From the NCBI GenBank assembly GCA_951812925.1, contig OX638368.1, positions 68,720,569-68,784,568 of the forward strand: a stretch of 64,000 nt of DNA, in the 5' to 3' direction. Positions 55,455 through 64,000 of this stretch are shown piece after piece. Under the pieces are notes generated by a model. It was given only the letters and a program-made list of their open reading frames with translations. It had not been told where the DNA came from and searched no databases. Source of the DNA: Calliopum simillimum (Eukaryota > Arthropoda > Insecta > Diptera > Lauxaniidae). Every line of letters starts with the position of its first letter. Positions within the stretch are counted from its first letter, which is position 1. Made by a program: the position numbers and the translations under genes.

Positions 55455-58400
55455 ATGGTTCTGAACATTTTAACCTTTAATGTTTGTTCAATTATCGAAC
55501 ACAGTAGAAGAATTGAACTTATAAAAATTTTAACTAATAATAACATTGATATTGCTTTTTTACAAGAAAAGCATTTGAACAAACACCATAAAGTCTTTGT
55601 TGACGGTTATAGATTCTTGAGGAATGATAGTCAACAGGGTGTTGCGATTGCTATCAAAAGCAACATTAAGTTTGAAATTGTCAGATTACCTATTTCTAAT
55701 TTTTCAACCATTAAAATGAGAGTGCGAGACGCTTATAAGGTCATACTTTTTGGTTGGCTTTACTTTTCGAGTAATTGCGCACCAAGTGATTTAGTTGCAG
55801 AATTAATACAAGTAGACGATTTGGCTGGCTCGTTTGACGGAGCTATCCTTGGGGGTGACTTAAATGCACGCAGTCCAAATTGGGGTGATTCCATTTATAA
55901 TATTAATGGCAAAAGTTTGGAAAATTGGAGTCGAAATCATCTTCCTTCTTTGACTAACATGGTGCCTGGATCACCGACTTTCCCTCGCAGTTCTTCCTTT
56001 TTAGATCAATTCTTAGTTTCGTCTCATCTTGTTGATCCTCTTGAGTATAATCTTAGTTTATCTACTATACTTTGCCTACTTTTTCTGACCACTGCCCGGT
56101 TCTTCTCAAATTTTCGATGGAAGCTTTTGAACTTCCAATTCTCGAGGATAGGACTACGAAATCCTTCTTATTTACTAATTGGGAAGCGTTTATAGATGAT
56201 TTGGACTTGAATCTTGAACAGAACTTTCCTCTGGTTGCGAGAAATCTTTCCGATACTGAAATTGATTCCTACATCGATGCTTTTAATCTAACTTTGAATA
56301 ATACTTTGAATCTCCACTCTATTTGTGTTCCTGCTTCATTCAAGAGGTATAAAAATATCCGACAAGATATAGAAAAATTATTCAAAGAAAAACATAAGTA
56401 GCAGAAACAACTGAAGCGCATTTATACTAATTCTTATAATAGAGTTAACAATGAATATAGAATGCTGTCTGGAAGGATCTCATTACTTAAAAAAATTTTG
56501 AAGGACAAAGTTAGGATATGGGTCAACAAACAATTTAGTGATAGGCTTTCCAAAATTGTGCCTGGACCTTGGGCGTTCAAAGAAATTTTTAAGATTATGG
56601 GTAAGAAGAAAAAGCTCTCTTGTGATAGAATTGATATAAATGGTATAACGGTCACTGGTGACCAAGAAATCGCTACGGGTTTTGAAAATCATTTCAAAAA
56701 TGCTTTTAGAGAAAAAATTCCTACATTTAACCCTAATATGGTTATTGAAGTTGATCAATCTGTTTCGTTGGCCAGAATTGGTAAACCGCAGAATATTATT
56801 TTATTTGGTCCAAGTAACACTGTTTTAGATCCTCAATTTTTACCTCTGTCGAGGAAACTGAAACAATTATTCATGGACTTAAGCCCAAAAGATCTAAAGG
56901 GCCAGATAATATCTCAAACTTTGAAATTAAAAAGATTTCTAAGAAAGGCATTAGTTTTTTGACAATAATCTTCAATAATTGCATTAACAATGGATACTTT
57001 CCTAGAATTTGGAAACTGGCCAGAATCTTTCCAATCTTGAAAAAACGAGGTGTTTTTACTGTAGATAATTTTGGCCCCATCTCCCTACTGTCCAATGTTG
57101 GAAAGATTCTTGAAAGAATTTTGTTACTTAAAATGGAGTCGCCATCATCTATGCCGATTGAATCAATTCCAGATTTTCAATTTGGTTTCAAGAAGGGACA
57201 TTCCACTTTTCATGCATTATTGAAGGTTCACAATGATATAACAATGAGCCTTAGAAACAAAAATTGCACCGTTGCATGTTCCCTTGATTAAGAGAAGGCT
57301 TTTGACAGCGTCTGGAGGGAAGGTGTGCTTTTTAAACTTCTCCAGATTGAATGCCCCACACATATTTTTCACTTGCTGGATAGCTTCTTGAAAGATAGGA
57401 AATTCTTCCTTAAAATTCAAGATTGCAGTTCTAATATTTGTGATTCTCACAGTGGTGTTCCCCAGGGTTCCGTTATTGGCCCTAATCTCTTTAACACGTA
57501 TGTGCATGACTTCCCTCATGTTGATGCACCCAACAACTTCCTCTCGTCCACTGCGATTTTGTTTGCTGACGATACCTTTGTATATGCTAGCGATGGTTTC
57601 AGGTTCAGAATCACGTTAACAAAATAAACGAATTCTATAAAACTTGGGGTGCAAGTATTTATCTCTCGAAGTCGGATTTCATTTGTATTAGGAATGCTAG
57701 TGGCAAAGGAAAGGAAGGTGCGGTTAGGGAGAGTCGTAATCTTGACCTGTTTGTGGATGGTAGACAGATTCCTCTCGTCCACTGCGATTTTGTTTGCTGA
57801 CGATACCTTTGTATATGCCAGCGATGGTTTCAGGTTCAGAATCACGTTAACGAAATAAACGAATTCTATAAAACTTGGGGTGTAAGTATTAATCTTTCGA
57901 AGTCGGATTTCATTTGTATTAGGAATGCTAGTGGCGAAGAAAAGGAAGGTGCGGTTAGGGAGAGTCGTAATCTTGACCTGTTTGTGGATGGTAGACGGAT
58001 TCCTTTTAAAAAAGACATAAAATATCTTGGTGTATATTTTAATAATTTATTGAAATTTAACAAGCATGCTAGAGGCATGGAAGGTATCCAACATGTTGAT
58101 GTCTTTGTTAAGAAATAAGGATATGCTTAAAAGAACTAAATTACTGATTTATAAATCTCTTATTAGACCAGTTCTACTATATGCTTTCCCGGTGTGGTTT
58201 TCTTTTTCGCCAACAGTGGTTTTGGAGATGGAGTGGCTTGAGAGAAAGCTCCTCAGGCTATGTATAGATAAAAATTTTGAAAATCAAACGAAAAGATTTT
58301 CCAATTTGTTTGTTTATAGAGAGGCTAATATTACCCCTATTATTAAATATGCCGTCCTTCTGATGAGGAAGACCGTGAACAGTTTACAATTTTCTGTGAA

Positions 58401-58562
58401 TGATCTAGTTAAGGAAATATTTAACTCCCAAGCTAATATTACCTGGACCGATTTTCCTTATCACTCACCTGTGGGCGTTTTATTTGATTACTTTGATCTG
58501 ACTATTGATGGACCTCCTATTCCATATTTTATTAGTACCATTCAAGGTCATAATAGAGGATA
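55455..58562 (+). pseudogene. ORF2 of the Jockey LINE: endonuclease and RT
   Basis: Endonuclease: LNILTFNVCSI, FLQEKHLN (family QETHL), GGDLNARSPNWGD, SSFLDQFLVSS, then after a frameshift near 56065 FSDHCPVLLKF. RT: WKLARIFPILKKRG, ISLLSNVGKILERILL, FGFKKGHSTFHALL, CSLD-stop-EKAFDSVW (TAA 57289), SGVPQGSVIGPNLF and FADDTFVYASDG, which occurs twice because of a duplication. The thumb and tail (RTKLLIYKSLIRPVLLYAFP) end at 58562. Stops at 56399 and 57289, and frameshifts near 56065, 56960 and after each FADD, make it non-functional. Jockey RT usually has FADD or YADD. Confidence 0.88.
57538..57999 (+). repeat. 231-bp tandem duplication covering the RT FADD box
   Basis: 57538-57768 and 57769-57999 are direct copies with about nine differences (e.g. 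GTATATGCTAGCG against GTATATGCCAGCG). The period of 231 bp is 77 codons, so the frame is kept. The junction lies at a shared TTCCT. Both copies carry the same frame-breaking sequence after FADD, so the frameshift came first. Confidence 0.93.
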
Positions 58563-58936
58563 ATATTGTAATGTATTAGTTTTATGTACATATTTTCATG
58601 TATGTAATATTAATTACACTTTTGTTGTTGTTTTTTTTTCGATTTATTAGATCTTACTTTTAGTTAAGTATGCATTAGTGTGCCAAGGTGGGAAAGCGAT
58701 ATAGTGAGATTACACATTTGTGTTTGCTCACACTAACGTTTTTTCTTTCCTTGGTCTTAAGTATAATGTGTATTATTTAATTTATTTATAGAGCATTCGC
58801 TAAAAAAGTTTTTTGTTTACCCATTGAGCAAGGGTTTTACTCCTGTATTAGAGATCAAAGCCTTGTGGCATTTAATTTGTTAATTTTAACATTGTTCTTG
58901 TACGTGAGGCCATACAATCACAGCCTCTAATTTTAT

Positions 58937-59150
58937 TGGGTGTACAACTTTAAAACCGGAATTGAACGGTGGATGTCCGTACTAACAAATATCGTGAAAG
59001 CTCGAACTTTATATATATGTTATTTTGAAGGTACATTTGACAGCTGTCAAAATTGTAATGTAGTGTGTATGGACACATTTTATGTGAAAATTTTATTTAG
59101 ACCCGAAAGTCTAAGACAGCGTATACAAAATATATACAAAGCCGGTGAGG
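58937..59150 (+). repeat. Possible mariner-like terminus
   Basis: TA followed by TTGGGTGTACAACTTTAAAA resembles mariner TIRs (compare TTGGGTGTATGC at 35921). A TTGACAGCTGTCAA palindrome lies at 59037. No inverted partner; the sequence is cut by the LTR starting at 59151. Tentative. Confidence 0.3.
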
Positions 59151-61909
59151 TGTTAACAAGCTGAAGCAGTCGAAGCGGGAGCCATTGATCTTGCTAGCTT
59201 TAGTCGTTGGGTGGGGTACGTGACTAACTTCAACCTACCAGTAGAATCAGCACTACAAAATTATTTTATTATAGACTCCCTGAATTGAAAATTAAAATGA
59301 AAGCGAATGAGGACCAGAATAATCATGAGCTTAAACAAAAAAAAAAATAGCCCCTTCATGACCATATAAAAAAAACAAAACACAAAAAAAAACAAATTAC
59401 AGATATCAATCTCTCTTTATGAACTAACTTTGAGATGTTATCAAAGTTAGGCACTCTGCACCCTCCCTACCGAAGATCTTAAGTTGTGCATCAATTTTTA
59501 AGATCCCTCTACTGACCGCACATACCTTTTACCTTACATCACCACCAGGAGAAATAATTTAAATTTATTTACACATTTTACAATTAAAATTTATTCAAAC
59601 AAAACTTTCGAAAAATCCCCCAATGTACATTATCCAGTTAAAGTAATTTTAAATATAGCCTAATTTAACAACAATGTCTTTTTGTTATTACGAGATCATT
59701 AATTTTTTTAGCTTTACATTTAGTAGTAGATTTGTTTTGCTTATAGTAGTACAGTAATAAGAATTTATATGTAAGTATGTGCAATAATTTCGTACTAAGT
59801 TCCTACACTCTTTAAATGCATGAATTTATTATTATCTGTCTTTTAGTTTTCCTTAAAATTTTAATTTCTACTTATTGAATTCTTTTATAACATTATTTAA
59901 TTATTCAAGAAGAAACAAAAGTAGATTTAGCATTAAAGTACCATAAGAAAAAAATTAGCATTACATCAAAATACTAACAATAACAAAACGTAAATAAAAG
60001 AGCGAGCAAAGCTTTTACATGAGTTTTGTTTTCATCGGTTTTTCTCTCTGATCAGAAAGTCAGAAAGTCTCCACTTTTACAAATAGCATGCAAGAACTTT
60101 CGTTCTCATCAAGTTTCAGTATTATTGTTATTGTTGTTGTATTTTAACAAAAACTTTAACTCTACAAGACAGTCTCTAACTTAAGCCGTGGTCATATTTC
60201 AAAATAATTTAAATATGTTCAAATCTATGCATTAAAGAGCTTGTAAAGAAATTACTAGTTTTAACCCGTTTGCAATTCTGAATTTAATGTACTTATATGT
60301 ACTAAATATGAATGAAAAACAATATAGAAAAATTTATATATAAAGTAAACTCACTTTAACTTGCTGCACTGTCGTCCATCGATGAAGGCCTCCATGGATG
60401 TCGATGATGAGTTGCTGAGTGACCTTATATGTGTGGGTTAAATAAATTTTGACCTATATTGCTTGTCAATCTTATGATTGAATACAATGAGAATTGTGTT
60501 GGTATTTGTATCAAGCGCTATTATTGCATGAACTTATTCTTACTTAATTTTTGTTTTCATGAAAAAAAAAAAAAAACCAAACTATCACTTACAATTAAAT
60601 TTGCTAAGTTTAAATTAAATTTACTCGAACATTTTACACGAATTTAACATATTTTGACAATCGACTCCGCGGAATCAAAGCACTTACAAATAACTTTTCT
60701 TTTCTTTTATTTTTAGTTTTATATAATTTAAAAGTTTCTTTTCTTTTGGCTAACTTTTCTTCAAGTGTAACGCGGAATTTTTAGAGGCATTTTATATGAC
60801 AATTTTATTCGCGATTTTGAAGATCTTTTTTTACATATGCGCTACAAGTATTTTAGCCGAAAGCTTCTTGACTAAATTTAAGTAATTTTCACTGGATTTT
60901 ACACGGTTTTAGGCCTATGATTTTATGGTTTTTTCTCGAGTTTGTTCGACGCACGCGGTTTATATCGTTGCATTAACTGTTGTCTCCGTTGTTTGATGTA
61001 AATGCTGTCAATATTCTTTATACATAAAGTAAGGTATATGCATATATAAAACAAACGTTGGTTTTTCGGATGATAAATCAAAGTCGGAGAGCAATCAGAA
61101 CTGATGCTTCTCACCACGATCTTACTGCTATTGCTGAATTGCAAGGTTTCGATCGAGCACGCGCCTTACTAATTTCTATATGAATACCAATGCTTTTCTC
61201 AATTTTCGATGATATTCTTTATGTTAAATCCAGGTTATATATACGTATGGTGAAAAGTTCTGAAATTTTAAATATAGCTGAGATCGAATTCTTGTGCAAA
61301 AATTAGATTTTATGTTTTACCTTTAAAATTAACTTTATTAACAAAAAATTGGTTAATAAACGAAGATGTTGCTGATCAAAAAGCTTCCGAAATGGAAATT
61401 TTCCAAGAGACCAATGCTCTAAAATAAAATGCTGCCAGTTAGAGTACTTAACTTTTCCTTATGTATCACTGCAATGAGTTTACAGAAAATAACACATGTG
61501 GTAGCTTATAAGAAAACTTTATTAATCTTATTTGTGGATATCACTTAAAAGAATGCGTGAAGCATATGTGATATGAAATTTTATTTCGTTTTATAAAATG
61601 ACTGAAATTGATTAATTAATTTAAGGAGACTTACGAAATTTTTATGTGCAATTTGCTTGGCACAACTTTATAGTTCGGTGATCCAAAAGAAAAAGGAAGT
61701 GTTTCTTCTCAGCCGAATTCTCTAGACTTCGGTTTCTTTTCAAGTATGTATTTTTCGACAAATGCTTGATCAATTTATATGTGCAAATGCAACTAACTTC
61801 GTTTTATGCAAGGTTGTGTGGATTTGCTTTTTATTGCACAATATATCGAAATCAAATATATGAAAAAACTCAAGAAAGAAAAAAGTAATAAAGGTGTTTG
61901 CACATTACA
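59151..61909 (-). repeat. 3' LTR of element E (boundaries inferred)
   Basis: It begins TGTTAACAAGC and ends CACATTACA, like the TGTTA...TTACA ends of element D. A C-rich patch about 300 bp from the start (CACCCTCCCTACC, 59459) occurs at the same distance in the LTRs of C (19203) and D (39646). The length of 2.76 kb is similar. The partner LTR is outside the window, so the limits need checking. Non-coding inside. Confidence 0.55.
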
Positions 61910-61963
61910 AACCAGAAAATACTTTGTTTTTTAAACACAGGTATTTGATGGAAATTACAAGAG

Positions 61964-64000
61964 CTATTGGCGAATGTCTTTCGCGTGATATGTGCCTACC
62001 AAATCTCCCTTTAAGTCCTCAAGTACGTAATAGTGGCTACCTAGTCTTTCACGAACGCGAGCTTTTATGAACAAAGGATTTAATTTCGCATTCACTTGTT
62101 TTGCAAAATCACTTTGAGAAAAATTGCGTCGAAATACTTCTTGCCCCACACTAAACGAAACTGGGCGAGATCTTAAATTGTACTGCTGCCTATTATTTTC
62201 ATACGCTTTTCTAATATTTTTGCCTATATGTTCTCGAAGCAAAGCGAGCTGGTCATCTTTCCCTAGTTTACATTTAGCCTCATCTAAAATGTTTAAATTT
62301 TTTAACAAAGCATATGTTGTACCATGGGTAATCATATCCAAACCAAATAAAGCATGATATGGTGAGCATCCAATAGATTGGTGGATAGCGTTTCTTAGCG
62401 CGCAGCTTATGGCAGTAAGATTTTCGTCCCATTGCCTGTGGTCTTTTTTCAAATAAGCACGAATGGATGCAATTAGCGAGCGATTAACACGTTCTGACGC
62501 ATTTGACTGCGGAGAATGTACTGCCGTATATACGTGATTTATTCCGAGTTTCGTCAGAAGCGCGTTGAAATCGTTCGCCCTGAATTGTGATCCATTGTCA
62601 CTAATAATGATCTCCGGCACTCCATAAACATGAAAGATATTTTCTAACAAGAATTTTTGAATTATACTCGAACAAAACTTTTTTAATGGACATAGCCAAT
62701 GGAATTTGGATAAGTGGTCAACAACAATTAATAACCCTATGTAGCCATTTTTGCTTCTTGGGTATGGACCCAAAATATCAATATAAAGGCGTTGAAAAGG
62801 CCTACTTGATTCAGATTGAACTCCCATTGGAGGTCGCAGACATGCATTTGGTGCCTTCGTTGTCTTGCACACATCGCAATTTCTAACAAAATTTCGGACT
62901 TCTGAAGCCATCCCCGGCCAATAAAAATTACGTCGAAGCAATTCTAAGGTTTTAAACATTCCACCATGAGCTGAAACAACACAATCATGCGCTCTAGATA
63001 TAAGTTGTGATTGAAGTTTTTTGGGTATCCACAACTTCCAAGCACTTTGCTCACGCTTCAAATCACCATCATAGTGCTCTGTACGAAAATAGATAAATTT
63101 ATCTACAGCTTTAATGTCTGGATACTTTTCTTGGTTTGAGGCAATTTTTAATTTTAGTTCTTCATACTCTTGGTCTTGAAAATGGGCAGAGTTCAAATCG
63201 ATCTCTGGGCCAACGTCATCTATAGCCAAAATTTCTTCGCAGTGCATGCGAGATAAGGCATCTGGAACCACGTTGTCTTTGCCTTTACGATGACTAACTG
63301 TAAATTTGTATGCCTGCAGTTTCAGAGCCCACCTTGCAAGTCTCCCACTAAGGTCAGGCTGTCTCATCAACCATACCAAACTGGAATGGTCGGTGATGAC
63401 TTCGAATTCTTGCATTTCGAGATAACATCGAAAGCGCTTAATGGCCTCAATCGCGGCAAGACACTCACGTTCTGTGACACTATAATTTCTTTGGGCTGTG
63501 CTCAATTTTTTGGACATGAATGCAACTGGTTTTTCAGCACCATCGTCTGAAAGTTGCACGAGCACAGCACCAATTCCGAAATCACTTGCGTCACAATGAA
63601 CGTAGAATTTCTTGGAAAAATCAGGGTTTGTGAGGACCGGTGCCGAAGTGAGTAAGATTTTAATCTTCTCGAACGCCTTTTGGGCATCACTGGTCCACAC
63701 AAACTTCTGTTTTTTTGAAAGGGTTTCAGTGATCGGAAAGACTACGTCGGAGAAGTTTTCGACAAACCTCCTGTACCAACTAGCAAGGCCGATGAAGCCT
63801 CGTACCTGCTTCAAATTTTTAGGAACAGGCCAAGAAAGTATTGAATCGATTTTTTGAGGATCGGTTGCGATCCCTCCATTGCCAATCAGGTATCCAAGAT
63901 ACTTGACCTGTGTTACGCAAAATTTACTTTTGTTAACGTTTATCGTTAAGTTCGCTTTTTTGAATTGCTCTGCAATCCGAATCAAAATAGACAAATGTGT
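61964..64000 (-). CDS. pol: pol (3' part) of giant-LTR gypsy element E, partial
   Basis: A frame open from the window edge (coding continues beyond 64000) to a stop at 61964, at least 676 residues without lesions. The RT end has NKSKFCVTQVKYLGYLIG and VRGFIGLASWYRRFV; RNase H has CDASDFGIGAVLVQLSDDG and ITDHSSLVWLMRQ. The integrase zinc pair is HDCVVSAHGGMFKT...CDVCKTTK; the catalytic acids are in YIDILGPYPRS, ISDNGSQFRAND and SPQSNASERVNRS. It ends DLVGTYHAKDIRQ, matching NYIGRYHADHIRP of element D. Same lineage and same strand as D, yet clearly diverged. Whether the element is complete cannot be seen here. Confidence 0.92.
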   Translation of the reverse strand, partial: THLSILIRIAEQFKKANLTINVNKSKFCVTQVKYLGYLIGNGGIATDPQKIDSILSWPVPKNLKQVRGFIGLASWYRRFVENFSDVVFPITETLSKKQKFVWTSDAQKAFEKIKILLTSAPVLTNPDFSKKFYVHCDASDFGIGAVLVQLSDDGAEKPVAFMSKKLSTAQRNYSVTERECLAAIEAIKRFRCYLEMQEFEVITDHSSLVWLMRQPDLSGRLARWALKLQAYKFTVSHRKGKDNVVPDALSRMHCEEILAIDDVGPEIDLNSAHFQDQEYEELKLKIASNQEKYPDIKAVDKFIYFRTEHYDGDLKREQSAWKLWIPKKLQSQLISRAHDCVVSAHGGMFKTLELLRRNFYWPGMASEVRNFVRNCDVCKTTKAPNACLRPPMGVQSESSRPFQRLYIDILGPYPRSKNGYIGLLIVVDHLSKFHWLCPLKKFCSSIIQKFLLENIFHVYGVPEIIISDNGSQFRANDFNALLTKLGINHVYTAVHSPQSNASERVNRSLIASIRAYLKKDHRQWDENLTAISCALRNAIHQSIGCSPYHALFGLDMITHGTTYALLKNLNILDEAKCKLGKDDQLALLREHIGKNIRKAYENNRQQYNLRSRPVSFSVGQEVFRRNFSQSDFAKQVNAKLNPLFIKARVRERLGSHYYVLEDLKGDLVGTYHAKDIRQ

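Larger units (their letters stand above)
54100..58938 (+). mobile_element. Jockey-clade LINE, decayed but nearly full length
   Basis: ORF1 with triple zinc knuckle, then ORF2 with endonuclease and RT and no RNase H, is the Jockey layout. Total span about 4.8 kb, matching the family. Both ORFs carry stops and shifts, and RT has a tandem duplication. A clear poly(A) tail is not seen; 3' sequence runs to about 58938 where a mariner-like end begins. Confidence 0.85.
39357..64000 (-). other. Two same-lineage giant-LTR elements in one orientation
   Basis: Elements D (39357-50507) and E (59151-beyond 64000) share domain order, similar pol ends, TGTTA...TTACA LTR termini and minus orientation; element C (17731-22252) adds a third. 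They are separate insertions, since each sits in different flanking DNA. Listed so that they are annotated as one lineage. Confidence 0.6.

Noticed and set aside
60459..60647. 62-codon frame in the LTR of element E
   Set aside because: Lies within inferred LTR, with a poly-A run and no motif.

Overview
This window looks like a dipteran (probably brachyceran fly) genomic region: AT-rich, with very short (about 65 bp) introns in the one spliced host gene and a dense, nested population of insect transposable elements. Only two host genes are well supported. They lie tail to tail near the centre: RPA12/POLR1H, the small zinc-ribbon subunit of RNA polymerase I (25803-26293, +, three exons), and Noa36/ZNF330, a cysteine-rich nucleolar zinc protein (26921-27799, -, single exon). 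Everything else recognisable is mobile DNA, mostly broken. No CRISPR, operon or prokaryotic feature is present, and no tRNA or rRNA gene was found.

Layout. 1-4290: inverted repeats, a TAA-flanked MITE, decayed PIF/Harbinger transposase and Myb-like genes, and a hAT terminus. 4294-10641: a decayed Ty3/gypsy element with both LTRs, itself interrupted by a 5'-truncated LINE. 11580-14046: remains of a 17.6/297-like gypsy-group element. 15989-16522: a LINE RT scrap and a foldback element. 17731-about 22250: remains of a giant-LTR gypsy element, minus strand, with a 1,020-bp hAT element inserted with an 8-bp target duplication. 22746-22975: a minisatellite of about 52 bp. 24532-25690: a second foldback copy carrying a nested MITE, followed by another MITE. 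25757-27799: the host genes. 28516-29504: a pogo-like element. 29778-31025: a solo LTR containing a dimeric tandem hairpin array. 33864-34203: a piggyBac-type MITE. 35265-36905: a long foldback interrupted by a deleted mariner. 37405-51525: an I/LOA-like LINE split by a full-length, young giant-LTR gypsy element (39357-50507, minus strand, GATG target duplication, gag and pol with an in-phase -1 slippery heptamer). 51700-52391: a DD41D (rosa-like) mariner fragment. 52830-53201: a CpG-rich MITE. 54100-58940: a Jockey-clade LINE with an in-frame duplication of its RT catalytic block. 59151-64000: a third giant-LTR gypsy element, minus strand, running off the window with an open pol.

The host genes both serve ribosome production (Pol I transcription; nucleolar protein) but are convergent, so shared regulation is not implied. 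The retroelements are ordered by nesting: LINE decay, then insertion of the young gypsy element into it; a decayed giant LTR, then a hAT insertion; a foldback, then a mariner. Family names come from recognised protein motifs and terminal signatures read by eye; no database search was possible.
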